Shown one piece after another: positions 18,113-26,988 of a stretch of DNA of 64,000 nucleotides. The translations under genes and the position numbers were made by a program. Every line of letters starts with the position of its first letter. Position 1 is the stretch's first letter. Origin of the DNA: Acidobacteriota bacterium (GTDB lineage: Bacteria > Actinomycetota > Actinomycetes > Actinomycetales > Microbacteriaceae); contig JABBOD010000009.1 in the NCBI GenBank assembly GCA_019351995.1, positions 1-64,000 on the forward strand. The letters are read 5' to 3'. The notes beneath the pieces are model-generated. The model made no database searches. It worked only from the letters and a program-made list of their open reading frames with translations, and had not been told where the DNA came from.

Positions 18113-18913
18113 GTGACCGCCACCTTCGTCGTCGTGCCCCAGTGGCAGGGATCCCCCAGTTCACGTGCGATGCGCCTCGCAGACGGAGCCGCGGCCATCC
18201 GCGGTGACCTTCCCAGTACCGCGACGCGAGACGTCGCCGTGCCGCTGGAATCCGGCGACGCGCAGGGTACCGGCGTCGCCCGCTTCAGTTCCCTGCAGCT
18301 GGTCCGCGAGCGACTGCGAGATGCCCTGCGCGACATCAGCGATACCCCCATCGTGATCGGCGGTGACTGCGGGGTGTCGTCGGCGGCCGTCGCGCACGCG
18401 GTGTCCCGTCGGGGCGACCTGGCGCTCATCTGGTTCGACGCGCATCCGGACCTCAACTCGACGGAGAGCTCGCCATCTGGCGCATACGGCGGGATGGTGC
18501 TGAGGTCGCTGCTCGACGAGCAGGTGGTGCCTCCCGGTCGCACTCTGCTCGCGGGGGCGCGCTCATGGGACCCCGGCGAGGACGCCTTCGTGGCGGAGTC
18601 CGGCATCCGCGCCTTCACCGTGGATGACCTGTCGGCGGTGTCCGGTCTCGTTGCGGCGGTTGCGGAGACCGGCGCGGAATCGGTGTACCTGCATATCGAT
18701 CTCGACGTGCTGGACCCCGGCGAGATCGCCGGCCTGCTCGACCCGGAGCCCTTCGGACTCGCTGCCTCGACGCTGGTCGCGGCGATCAAGGCGCTCCGCG
18801 AGCGCTTCGCCCTGGCCGGGGCGACGATCGCGGCGTACGCGCCGGCGTCGACGGCCGAGATCGTGGACGACTCCCCCACCATCCTGCGGATCATCGGCGC
18901 CCTCGCCGCCTGA
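18113..18913 (+). CDS. arginase/agmatinase-family protein with an altered metal site
   Basis: The 266-residue ureohydrolase-fold protein keeps DAHPD and the HIDLDVLDP metal-binding motifs that bind two manganese ions. The first motif, normally GGDHS, reads GGDCG, so one metal-ligand histidine is cysteine. It may use one metal, a different metal or a different substrate. Cytoplasmic. The start is GTG 18113, six bases after TAGAGT (18101-18106), so the mRNA is probably leaderless. It is not next to arginine genes and its substrate is unknown. Confidence 0.85.
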   Translation: MTATFVVVPQWQGSPSSRAMRLADGAAAIRGDLPSTATRDVAVPLESGDAQGTGVARFSSLQLVRERLRDALRDISDTPIVIGGDCGVSSAAVAHAVSRRGDLALIWFDAHPDLNSTESSPSGAYGGMVLRSLLDEQVVPPGRTLLAGARSWDPGEDAFVAESGIRAFTVDDLSAVSGLVAAVAETGAESVYLHIDLDVLDPGEIAGLLDPEPFGLAASTLVAAIKALRERFALAGATIAAYAPASTAEIVDDSPTILRIIGALAA

Positions 18914-18986
18914 TCGCAGCGAGAACGGGTCGGCGGCGCCACATTCGATCAGGCGCGAAAGCCCCCATCCGGGCAGGATGGATGCC

Positions 18987-20411
18987 ATGACATCACGCGA
19001 GTTCGATCTCATCGTCATCGGGGCGGGAGCAGTCGGCGAGAACGTCGCCGACTACGCCACCCAGGGCGGGCTGAAAGTCGCGTTGGTCGAGGAGGAACTC
19101 GTCGGCGGGGAGTGCTCGTACTGGGCGTGCATGCCGTCGAAGGCCCTGTTGCGGGCGGGTGCCGTGCTCCGCGCAGGCCGGGACGTGGATGGCGCGAAGC
19201 AGTCGATCACGGGCGGCCCCGAACCGCTCGGCGTCCTTCGTCGACGCGACGTCATCACGCATGACTGGGATGACTCCTCGCAGGCGGACTGGGTCGCGGG
19301 CGCCGGTATCGAGTTGGTGCGCGGACACGCGGTGTTCACCGGGCCGAAGACTCTGACCGTCACGGCGACCGACGGCACGGTCACCGAACTCGTGGCCCGG
19401 CATGCCGTGAGCGTCAGCACCGGCAGCGCCGCCCTTCTGCCCGACATCCCGGGTCTTGCCGAGGTCAACCCCTGGACCAGCCGCGACGCCACCAGCGTGA
19501 AGCAGGTCCCCGCGAGCCTGGCCATCCTGGGCGGTGGGGTCGTCGGCTGTGAGATGGCGACCGCGTACGCGTCCCTCGGCAGCCGAGTGACCCTGCTCTC
19601 GCGCGGCCCATTGCTGAATGGCCAGGAGCCGTTTGCCGGCGAAGCCGTTCGGTCATCACTCGAGAAGCTGGGCGTCGACGTCAGGATCGGGCTGGAAGCG
19701 GCATCCGCGCATCGCACCGAGAAGAACGTGGTGCTGGAACTCACCGACGGCGGCAAAGTCATCGCGGAGGAGCTGCTCGTCGCCATCGGTCGCGCCCCGC
19801 GCACCCAGGACCTCGGGCTGGAGACCCTCGGCCTGACCCCCGGCCACTGGCTCACCGTCGACGACACCATGCTCGTCAAGGGCTTCGACTGGCTCTACGC
19901 CGTCGGCGACGTCAACCACCGCGCGCTGCTCACCCACCAGGGCAAATATCAGGCGAGAGCCGCCGGGGATGTCATCGCCGCACGCGCTCTCGGCACGCCG
20001 GTTGACGACGCACCGTGGGGGCGCCACGTCGCGACCGCCGACCTCGAGGCGGTGCCGCAGGTGACCTTCACCGACCCCGAGGTCGCATCGGTGGGGCTGA
20101 CCGAGGCGGCGGCGCGGAAGGCCGGATACGACATCCGCGTTGTCGACTACCAGCTCGGCTGGATCGCCGGGGCCAGCGCTCTCGCCGACCACTACGAGGG
20201 TCGCGCCCGCGCGGTCATCGATGCCGAGCACGAGGTACTGATCGGCGTCACCTTCGTCGGGCCGGATGTCAGCGAAATGTTGCAGGCCGCCACGATCGCG
20301 GTGGTCGGCAAGGTCCCGCTGAAGCGACTGTGGCACGCGGTGCCCGCGTATCCGACCCTCAACGAGGTGTGGCTGCGCTTCCTCGAGACCGACGGGCGCG
20401 GGACGGCCTGA
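18987..20411 (+). CDS. FAD-dependent pyridine nucleotide-disulfide oxidoreductase
   Basis: The 474-residue protein has the class I disulfide reductase layout: FAD loop VIGAGAVGENVA, redox-active disulfide in GGECSYWACMPSK (CxxxxC), NAD(P) loop ILGGGVVGCEMA, second FAD motif LYAVGDVN and a C-terminal dimerisation domain. The final segment has HAVPAYPTLNE, matching the His-Glu pair position of dihydrolipoamide dehydrogenases and mercuric reductases. The true substrate is unknown; no adjacent E1/E2 or mer genes are present. ATG 18987 fits the family; ATG 18978 is also in frame. Confidence 0.9.
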   Translation: MTSREFDLIVIGAGAVGENVADYATQGGLKVALVEEELVGGECSYWACMPSKALLRAGAVLRAGRDVDGAKQSITGGPEPLGVLRRRDVITHDWDDSSQADWVAGAGIELVRGHAVFTGPKTLTVTATDGTVTELVARHAVSVSTGSAALLPDIPGLAEVNPWTSRDATSVKQVPASLAILGGGVVGCEMATAYASLGSRVTLLSRGPLLNGQEPFAGEAVRSSLEKLGVDVRIGLEAASAHRTEKNVVLELTDGGKVIAEELLVAIGRAPRTQDLGLETLGLTPGHWLTVDDTMLVKGFDWLYAVGDVNHRALLTHQGKYQARAAGDVIAARALGTPVDDAPWGRHVATADLEAVPQVTFTDPEVASVGLTEAAARKAGYDIRVVDYQLGWIAGASALADHYEGRARAVIDAEHEVLIGVTFVGPDVSEMLQAATIAVVGKVPLKRLWHAVPAYPTLNEVWLRFLETDGRGTA

Positions 20412-20451
20412 GCGCGGTGAGCGCGCGAACGCCGGCTCACGCCGCGAGCGG

Positions 20452-21870
20452 CTACTGGTCCCAGGCCGGTGGATGCCGATCCTGCCAGTTGAGTCGCCGC
20501 TCCAGTTGCGCGCCGATGGCGAGCAGCACATCCTCGCGCCCCGGGCGCCCGATCAGCTGCACCCCCATCGGCAGGCCGGAGTCGGTGACGTGCACCGGCA
20601 GAGTGATGGCCGGAAGCCCGCTGACGTTCACGAAGCTGGTAAACGGTGTGTACTGCACCTGCTGAGCGAAGTTGCGCATCGCATCCTCGGGGTCGTACCA
20701 GCCGATCGGTCGCGGCGTCATCGCCAGCGTCGGCGTGAGCACGGCGTCGAAGCGCGACAGCTGACGGATGACGCGGCGCTCGTATTTCGTCAGCCACCCG
20801 AGAGCCGCGGCCAGCTCTCGCCCACCGACGCGGCGTCCGGTCTCGACAAGCCAGCGGGTCAGCGGTTCCACGAGCTCCAACTGCGCCCCCTCGATCGGGA
20901 TCCCGGCCGCACCGCCCTGCCAGAGCGTGGTGAACGCCGCGGCGTAACCGTCCTCGGGCTCGAGCGCGAACTCCTCGAGGCCGTGTCCGATCGCATCCAG
21001 GTGCTCGCGGGCGACGCGCAGGGCGTCGTGCGCCTCGGGGCTGACGACGATCTCGTACGCGGTCTCCCACGGCGAGCTGGTGGTCACGCCGAGTTGGAAT
21101 CGGCCGTCTCCCCTGACGGCCGCGTTGAGGTACGCGCCACCGTCCCAGGAGGGCGCGGATGTCGCATGGTGGAGCCGACCATCGCCGATCATCGCGTCGA
21201 ACAGCAGCGCGGCGTCCGCGACGGTGCGGGCGAGCGGGCCGGCGACCGCCAGACCGCCGAGGTTCGTGAAGCCGGAGCCTGCGGGGATGCGACCGCGCGA
21301 CGGCTTTAGGCCCACCAGGCCGGTGGCGGCCGCCGGGATACGCACCGAGCCGCCGCCGTCCGACCCCGGCGCGACGGGCAGCAGCCCGGCCGCGACGGCC
21401 ACAGCGGCTCCTCCGCTCGAGCCGCCGGCACCGAGCGCGAGGTCATACGGCGTGCGAGCAGGGCGGCCGGAGACGGGTTCGGTGTAGCTGGGCATCCCGA
21501 ACTCGGGCGTGTTCGTCTTGCCGAGACTGATCGCGCCCGCGGCATCCAACACCTCGACCAGCTCGTCGGACTCCTCCGGCACGAAGTCGGCGAATGCACG
21601 CGATCCGTAACGCGTCGGGACACCGGCTCGGGCGACGAGGTCCTTGTCGGCCGACGGGAGCCCCCACAGGGCCACGGCCTTCGGCAGCTCCCCCACCGTG
21701 TCGGCGCGGGAGAGCGCGGCGGCAGCCGTGACCTCCACGAAGGCACCGAGCTCGGCGTCGAGCCGTTCGATGCGTGCCAGGTAGTGCTCGACGAGTTCTC
21801 GCGGGGTGACCTCCCCGCGGCGCAACTGCTGGAGCTGCTCCAGAGCGGTCAGGTGGTGGAGTTCGGACAC
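20452..21870 (-). CDS. amidase signature-family amidohydrolase
   Basis: The 472-residue protein carries the amidase-signature triad: Lys76 (SADKDL), cis-Ser151 in the GAGGSSGG loop and nucleophile Ser175 (DGGGSVRIPA). Such enzymes hydrolyse amides; the substrate is not predictable. No GatB or GatC lies nearby, and it lacks context for a tRNA amidotransferase role. The start is GTG 21870; minus-strand TAGGCT (21877-21882) lies six bases upstream, indicating a leaderless mRNA. The divergent intergenic region to the next gene holds odd GC-rich repeats. Confidence 0.92.
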   Translation of the reverse strand: MSELHHLTALEQLQQLRRGEVTPRELVEHYLARIERLDAELGAFVEVTAAAALSRADTVGELPKAVALWGLPSADKDLVARAGVPTRYGSRAFADFVPEESDELVEVLDAAGAISLGKTNTPEFGMPSYTEPVSGRPARTPYDLALGAGGSSGGAAVAVAAGLLPVAPGSDGGGSVRIPAAATGLVGLKPSRGRIPAGSGFTNLGGLAVAGPLARTVADAALLFDAMIGDGRLHHATSAPSWDGGAYLNAAVRGDGRFQLGVTTSSPWETAYEIVVSPEAHDALRVAREHLDAIGHGLEEFALEPEDGYAAAFTTLWQGGAAGIPIEGAQLELVEPLTRWLVETGRRVGGRELAAALGWLTKYERRVIRQLSRFDAVLTPTLAMTPRPIGWYDPEDAMRNFAQQVQYTPFTSFVNVSGLPAITLPVHVTDSGLPMGVQLIGRPGREDVLLAIGAQLERRLNWQDRHPPAWDQ

Positions 21871-21887
21871 GCTCCGAGCCTAGGCGC

Positions 21888-22059
21888 CGCCCCGCCACCC
21901 GTCCCCGCCCCCGCATCCCCGCCCCGCTGCCGCGGCGCCGCACCGCACCGCACCGCCTCGTCCCGCCCCGCTGCCGCGCCGCACCGCCGCGCCGCGCCGC
22001 GAGAGTACGTGTTCGCTCCCGCTTTCATCGGCGAGAGAACGTATAACTCCGTACTTTCG
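21888..22059. repeat. GC-rich low-complexity tract and imperfect inverted repeat
   Basis: Between the divergent amidase and acetyltransferase genes, 21888-22000 is made of CCGC, CACCG and CCCCG runs. It is followed by an AT-richer patch bounded by CGAGAGTACG (22000-22009) and CGTACTTTCG (22050-22059), which are inverted with one mismatch. The interior also has a GTTC/GAAC pair. The contrast in composition suggests a regulatory or repeat element. Confidence 0.6.
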
Positions 22060-22127
22060 AGGGTGCGCAGGGGCGGGTGCGCGAGGGCGGGGGCGGGGTG
22101 CGCGGATGGCGGGGGTACTCTCGCACC

Positions 22128-22601
22128 ATGACCGTCGTCACCCTGCGCCCTGTGCGTGACGGGGATGCCGAGTCGATGTTCCGGCTCGAATCGGATGAGG
22201 TGGGCGCCGACATGATCGCCATGCTGCCTCGCGCACCCGGCGATCGGATCGCGTTCGATCAGCATTGGAATCGCACCCGAAAAGACATCACCGTCATCAA
22301 CCGGATCATCGACTGTGACGGCGCCTTCGCCGGCTATGCGGTCAGTTTCCTTGTCGACGGGCAGCGCCAGGTCGGGTACTGGGTCGAGCGCAGCATGTGG
22401 GGACAGGGAATCGCCTCCTCGGCCCTGAGACTGCTGCTCGAGGAACTGGACGACCGGCCGCTGTGGGCCCGCGTGGCGTCGGACAACGTCGGATCTCGAC
22501 GTGTCCTCGAGCGCGCGGGATTCGAGGTGGTTGGCGTCGAGAGAGTGCTGGCGCCCCGCCGCAGCGGAGAGGTCAGCGGGCTGGTGTTTCGGCTCGGCTG
22601 A
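22128..22601 (+). CDS. GNAT-family N-acetyltransferase (RimJ/RimL-like)
   Basis: The 157-residue protein has the GNAT fold with acetyl-CoA-binding motif A, VGYWVERSMWGQGIASSALRLLL, and the following SDNVGSRRVLERAGFEVVG typical of RimJ/RimL-type side enzymes. The acceptor is unknown. ATG 22128 sits six bases after TACTCT (22116-22121), so the mRNA is probably leaderless. It converges on the next acetyltransferase gene with 9 bp between the stops. Confidence 0.88.
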   Translation: MTVVTLRPVRDGDAESMFRLESDEVGADMIAMLPRAPGDRIAFDQHWNRTRKDITVINRIIDCDGAFAGYAVSFLVDGQRQVGYWVERSMWGQGIASSALRLLLEELDDRPLWARVASDNVGSRRVLERAGFEVVGVERVLAPRRSGEVSGLVFRLG

Positions 22602-22610
22602 GCGCGGCCC

Positions 22611-23222
22611 TCAGACGAGTGCTCGTGTCCCCTTCTTCGCCTTCTTGAGGCTCTTCTGCATCAGCACCGTCCCCAACCAGCGCCCGAACTTGAACCCGAC
22701 CTTGCCCATGTGACCGATCTCGGTGAAACCGAACTTCGCGTGCATGGCGATCGAGGCTTCGGCGCCCCGGTCGGCGATCACCGCGATGACCTCCTTGATG
22801 CCCGCCTCGGTGGCCTCATCGAGCATCCGTTGCAGGAGTGCCTTGCCGATCCCCTTCCCGGTGGCCGCCGGGCTCAGGTAGATCGAGTCCTCCACCGTGA
22901 AGCGGTATGCCGCCTTCTGCTTCCAAGGGGTGACGTAGGTGTAGCCGAAGATCATTCCACTCGGCGAGACCGCAACCAGCCACGGGTAGTGCAACTGGTC
23001 AACAACGTGGCGGAATTTGCTGCGCATCTCCTTCAGCGTCAGCGCATCCTCATCGAAGGTGACCGTGCTGTTCGACACGTAGTAGTTGTAGATCTCGAGC
23101 ATGTCCGGGATGTCGCGGCTGGTGGCCGGTCGGATCTCGAAGGCGAAGACGGGCTCCTCCGGCGGCGCGGGACGCAGATGCGCGGGCAGCTGGCGGCGAG
23201 GGTTGTATTCCTCTTCGAGCAT
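22611..23222 (-). CDS. GNAT-family N-acetyltransferase (phosphinothricin acetyltransferase-like)
   Basis: The 203-residue protein has a 36-residue lead, then a GNAT domain (FEIRPATSRDIPDMLEIYN through GFTEIGHMGKVGFKFGRWL). The acetyl-CoA loop is SPAATGKGIGKALLQ. The conserved FGYTYVTPWKQKAAYRFTVE and K-FGRWLG are characteristic of the phosphinothricin or methionine-sulfone acetyltransferase group; the natural substrate here is unknown. AAGGGA precedes ATG 23222 by about nine bases. The lysine-rich C-terminus (KSLKKAKKGTR) is unusual. Confidence 0.88.
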   Translation of the reverse strand: MLEEEYNPRRQLPAHLRPAPPEEPVFAFEIRPATSRDIPDMLEIYNYYVSNSTVTFDEDALTLKEMRSKFRHVVDQLHYPWLVAVSPSGMIFGYTYVTPWKQKAAYRFTVEDSIYLSPAATGKGIGKALLQRMLDEATEAGIKEVIAVIADRGAEASIAMHAKFGFTEIGHMGKVGFKFGRWLGTVLMQKSLKKAKKGTRALV

Positions 23223-23278
23223 GGGCCGGAATCCCTTCGCGCACACCCGCGCGGAGCTGGTGCATCAGTGGGGCGATT

Positions 23279-23968
23279 CTAAGCCGACTGCGTGCCCCCG
23301 AGGCTCCAGTCGACGGGTGTCGCTCCGGCCGCGACCAAGAGTTCATTGGCACGACTGAATGGACGTGAGCCGAAGAAGCCGCCGGCGGCGGAGAGCGGGC
23401 TCGGGTGCGCGGAGGCGATGACCGGGGTGCTGCCGAGCAGGGGGCGGAGCGTGCCGGCATCCTTGCCCCACAGGATCGCGACCAGCGGACCGCCTCGAGC
23501 GACCAGCGACCGAATGGCATGGTCGGTGACCGCCTCCCAGCCCTTGCCGCGATGCGAGCCGGAGACACCAGCGCGCACCGTGAGCACCCGGTTGAGCAAC
23601 ATGACGCCCTGTCGAGTCCAGGGCGTGAGGTCACCGTCATCCGGCGTCGGGATGCCGACATCGGCGCGCAACTCCCGGTAGATGTTCTGCAGACTCCGCG
23701 GCACCGGTCGCACGCTCGGGTCGACCGAGAAGGACAGGCCGACCGCATGCCCCGGCGTCGGGTACGGGTCCTGCCCGACGATGAGCACGCGGACCTCATC
23801 CAGCGGAGACTCGAAGGCGCGCAGCACCCGATCACCGGAGGGCAGGTACGGCCTGCCAGCCGCGACTTCGGCCCGGAGGAAGTTCCCCATGCCGGCGACC
23901 TCGGACGCGACCGGCGCGAGGGCGACCGCCCAACCGGGGTCGATCAGCTCGGCGAGTGGACGAGGCAT
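23279..23968 (-). CDS. ung: uracil-DNA glycosylase (family 1)
   Basis: Ung removes uracil from DNA and starts base-excision repair. The 229-residue protein shows the water-activating loop [18 protein letters not shown] and the leucine-loop motif [20 protein letters not shown] 23968 lies 16 bp after the stop of the upstream phosphoribosyltransferase gene. In-frame upstream sequence to 24202 overlaps that gene and is not coding. Probably co-transcribed with it. Confidence 0.95.
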   Translation of the reverse strand: MPRPLAELIDPGWAVALAPVASEVAGMGNFLRAEVAAGRPYLPSGDRVLRAFESPLDEVRVLIVGQDPYPTPGHAVGLSFSVDPSVRPVPRSLQNIYRELRADVGIPTPDDGDLTPWTRQGVMLLNRVLTVRAGVSGSHRGKGWEAVTDHAIRSLVARGGPLVAILWGKDAGTLRPLLGSTPVIASAHPSPLSAAGGFFGSRPFSRANELLVAAGATPVDWSLGGTQSA

Positions 23969-23984
23969 CCGATGCGGCGGAAGG

Positions 23985-24491
23985 TCAGTTCGCGTGGTGG
24001 GTTGCCGGGGCCGGTGCGGGATAGGCGACCGGGCCCTCAGAACTCCACGGGAACATGATCCACTTCGACGTCTTCTTCCACACGTACGTCGGTTCCTCGA
24101 CCGTCGTCGGCTTACTGTACAGGCAGACGGTTCGCACCTCGCTGCCCCGTGCTCGAAGCAGTTCGACGACCAGCTTGAGGGCTCGGCCAGAGTCGGCGAC
24201 ATCGTCGACCAGGAGCACGCTCTTGCCCGCGAGCGATTCCTGATCGAGGGTCGGCGGCAGCACGATCGGGATCTCGAGGGTGGCGCCGCCGCCGGTGGAG
24301 AACTCCACGTTCAGGCTGCCGAGCATCTTCAGGTCGAGCGCGTAGCCCAGGGCGCCGGCGAGCGCGAGGCCTCCGCGGGCGATTCCGACCACGGCATCCG
24401 GTCGGAAGTTGTCCGCCGCGATCGTCTCCGCGAGCTCGCGCGCTGCCGTACCGAACAGTTCGTAGCTCAGGATCTCGCGGTCGTCGCTCAC
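23985..24491 (-). CDS. phosphoribosyltransferase-family protein
   Basis: The 168-residue protein has a type I PRTase fold with the PRPP-binding loop [17 protein letters not shown] and an upstream [16 protein letters not shown] loop. It resembles the group that includes xanthine/hypoxanthine PRTases. The base is not predictable. The start is GTG 24491; minus-strand TACCGT (24499-24504) ends seven bases before it, so a leaderless mRNA is likely. It is followed by ung and divergent from an MFS gene. Confidence 0.88.
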   Translation of the reverse strand: MSDDREILSYELFGTAARELAETIAADNFRPDAVVGIARGGLALAGALGYALDLKMLGSLNVEFSTGGGATLEIPIVLPPTLDQESLAGKSVLLVDDVADSGRALKLVVELLRARGSEVRTVCLYSKPTTVEEPTYVWKKTSKWIMFPWSSEGPVAYPAPAPATHHAN

Positions 24492-24553
24492 GCGACCAAC
24501 GGTAGTGCAGCGTCGCCGCCGCCCGAGAACACCCGAATGAGTAGCATCCGCGT

Positions 24554-26032
24554 ATGACGGATCGCAGCTCACTTCGGACCATGGCCTTCGGTCTGGTCGG
24601 CTTCCTCTTCCTCGTCGAACTCACCAGCGGCATCCTGCAGGGCTATTACGTTCCGCTGGCGAGCAAGATCGCCGCGCATCTGGGCGTGAATGCGGCCGAC
24701 TACAACTGGACGGAGGCAGCGCAGCTGCTGCTGTCGGCGCTGGTCGTCCCCGTGCTGGCGAAGCTCGGCGACATGTTCGGGCACAAGCGCATCCTGCTCG
24801 TGTCGACGGCGGTGACCGCACTCGCCAGCTGGGGCATGGTCGCATCGAACGGATTCGCCGGCTACCTGGTCGCCTTCGCGCTGCAGGGGTTCTACGTCGT
24901 CTGGCTGCCCCTCGAGGTCGCGCTGATCTTCGATCGCGGTCGGCGCACCGGCAGCGGCGCATCGACGACGCGCCGCGCCGCCGGCCTCCTCGTGGTCGCG
25001 CTCGAGGCGGGCGCGATCATCGGTGCGCTCGTCGGGAGCCGGGTGTTCGCGGCGACGAGCGGGGACTTTCCGGTGACGTTGGCAGTCCCCGCGATCTGCG
25101 TGACGCTGGTGTTCTTCGCGATCCTGTTGGGTGTGCCGGAGTCGACACCGATTCCGGGCCGAACGCTGGACAGCGGCGGCTTCATCCTGCTGACGCTCGC
25201 CCTGCTCTTCGTCACCGGTGGGCTCACCTTCCTCCGACTCGACGGCCTCGGCAGCTGGCGGGTCTGGGTGCCGATCATCATCGGCCTGCTGATCTTCGTC
25301 CCCTTCGCGCGGCACGAACGGCGGCATCCGGATCCCGCGATCGACTTGCGGATGCTGGCACAACCGACCATGTGGCCGGTCCAGCTGACCGCGGGACTGT
25401 TCGGCATCAGTGTGCTGGGTGCGCAGATCCCGCTCTCGACCTTCGCCGCCGCGGATCCCGCGACGGCGGGCTACGGACTCGGGCTCGACTCCACCCTCAT
25501 CTCCTACATCATCGGCGGCTACCTGGTCTCGATGATCATCGGTGCCCTGCTCTTCCCCCTGCTGGCGAGGCGGGCATCGCCGCGGATCGCGCTCATCGTC
25601 GCCGCTTTTCTTGTCGCGGGCGGGTACCTGCTGTTCGTGGTCTCGCACGACCAGGTGTGGCAGGTGGTGCTGAACATGGTGATCGCGGGCATGGGATCGG
25701 GTGCGCTGGTCGCCGCGCTGCCGAGTGCGGCCGCAGCCGCGGCCCCGCTCGGTCAGTCCGGGATCGCGACCGGGCTCACGAACACCACCAAGACGATCGG
25801 CGGGGCCTTCGCATCGGCCGTGTTCGGGGTGATCCTGCATGTCGGGCTGACATCCACGTCGAGCACCACGGGAGCCGGGCTCGCCGCCTACATCGCGGTG
25901 TGGGCGATCTGCGGGGTCGGCGCGCTCGTGGCGGCCGTGCTGCTGTTCCTGGTGCCGAAGCTCGCCTTCTCCGACGAGGCCGTTGACATCACCGCGGCAG
26001 CTGTCGGGGCGACGGAACGCCCTCCTGCCTAG
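24554..26032 (+). CDS. MFS transporter, probably drug exporter
   Basis: The 492-residue membrane protein appears to have 14 transmembrane helices, as in DHA2-type exporters. The loop GDMFGHKRILLVST matches the MFS signature between TM2 and TM3. The transported compound is unknown. ATG 24554 lies six bases after TAGCAT (24542-24547), indicating a leaderless mRNA. It is divergent from the phosphoribosyltransferase gene and convergent with the PadR operon. Confidence 0.9.
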   Translation: MTDRSSLRTMAFGLVGFLFLVELTSGILQGYYVPLASKIAAHLGVNAADYNWTEAAQLLLSALVVPVLAKLGDMFGHKRILLVSTAVTALASWGMVASNGFAGYLVAFALQGFYVVWLPLEVALIFDRGRRTGSGASTTRRAAGLLVVALEAGAIIGALVGSRVFAATSGDFPVTLAVPAICVTLVFFAILLGVPESTPIPGRTLDSGGFILLTLALLFVTGGLTFLRLDGLGSWRVWVPIIIGLLIFVPFARHERRHPDPAIDLRMLAQPTMWPVQLTAGLFGISVLGAQIPLSTFAAADPATAGYGLGLDSTLISYIIGGYLVSMIIGALLFPLLARRASPRIALIVAAFLVAGGYLLFVVSHDQVWQVVLNMVIAGMGSGALVAALPSAAAAAAPLGQSGIATGLTNTTKTIGGAFASAVFGVILHVGLTSTSSTTGAGLAAYIAVWAICGVGALVAAVLLFLVPKLAFSDEAVDITAAAVGATERPPA

Positions 26033-26059
26033 CCGGAGGGCGGGCCAGCTGAGGGCGGA

Positions 26060-26950
26060 CTAGCTGAGGGCGGTGGAGCGGAGGCCAGCCGAGCGCAGCA
26101 GCGGCTGCACCTCGGCGCCGAGGAACGCGATCAGGCCGTCAACATCCTGTTCGTCCCGCGTGGCCTGAATCACGACGTTCGTCGCGCCCCGTTCTCCGAG
26201 GTCGAGGAGGTGGGCGGCGATGGCGCTCGCATCGCCGCCCACCGCCGCGTAGCGCTGTTGGCCGGGATCCGCGTCCGCGCGCCAGGTCAACAGATCCGTG
26301 TCGACGCGGTCGGGGGCGTCATCGCCGGTCGCCGCAATGACGGTGACGACCACCGGCAGCTCCGGACCGGCGACCTGGGCGGCCGCCGCGACCTCGCCGA
26401 GGCTCAACGCGTTGGCGAGGAGCAGCCCGTCCCCGAGCTCGGCGGCCAGGCGCAGGGTCACCGGCCCCTGTCCGCCGAGCATGAGCGGAAGTCGCGCCTC
26501 GGGTGGCCAGCTCAGAGCCACGGCATCCAGGCGCACGTAGCGACCGGACACGGAGACGGTCTCGCCATCGAGCAAACGGCGCAGAGCATCCGCGTACTCG
26601 CGAAGCAGAGTCACCGGTGAGGCGACGCGGGAGCCCACCTGTTCCATCCACGGTTGCACGCCGTGCCCGATCCCGGCGATCAACCGTCCGGGGATGGCGC
26701 GCTCCAGGGTGGCGAGCTCCATCGCCGTCAGCGCGACGTTGCGCAACGGCACGGGCAACAGGCCGATGCCGACCGTGAGGCGCTCGGTGGCCGCGAGAGC
26801 CAGCGCCGCCGAGGCGATGCCGCTCTCGGCGAAGCAGTCCTCCCAGACCCACAGTTCGTCGAGGCCAGCGGCTTCCGCGAGCCGGGCGACCGGTCGCAGC
26901 CGTTCAGGGGGCATCGTGGGAGTGAAAGCGAATCCGAGTTTCAGGGTCAC
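26060..26950 (-). CDS. LLM-class (luciferase-like) flavin-dependent oxidoreductase
   Basis: The 296-residue protein has the TIM-barrel bacterial-luciferase fold: LKLGFAFTPTMPPERL at the N-terminus, ELWVWEDCF, GLLPVPLRNVALTAMELATLE and GRLIAGIGHG. It probably binds reduced FMN or F420. Start GTG 26950 gives the family-typical N-terminus; the longer frame to 27472 is shadow of the SDR gene. It is the last gene of the PadR-led operon, 38 bp after the SDR gene. Substrate unknown. Confidence 0.88.
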   Translation of the reverse strand: MTLKLGFAFTPTMPPERLRPVARLAEAAGLDELWVWEDCFAESGIASAALALAATERLTVGIGLLPVPLRNVALTAMELATLERAIPGRLIAGIGHGVQPWMEQVGSRVASPVTLLREYADALRRLLDGETVSVSGRYVRLDAVALSWPPEARLPLMLGGQGPVTLRLAAELGDGLLLANALSLGEVAAAAQVAGPELPVVVTVIAATGDDAPDRVDTDLLTWRADADPGQQRYAAVGGDASAIAAHLLDLGERGATNVVIQATRDEQDVDGLIAFLGAEVQPLLRSAGLRSTALS

Positions 26951-26988
26951 GAGTCGATCATGCTCGCTGCCGACGACGGCCGCCGCAT

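Noticed and set aside
20452-21870. GatA subunit of the glutamyl-tRNA amidotransferase
   Set aside because: There is no gatB or gatC nearby, and the sequence around the signature fits a general amidase.
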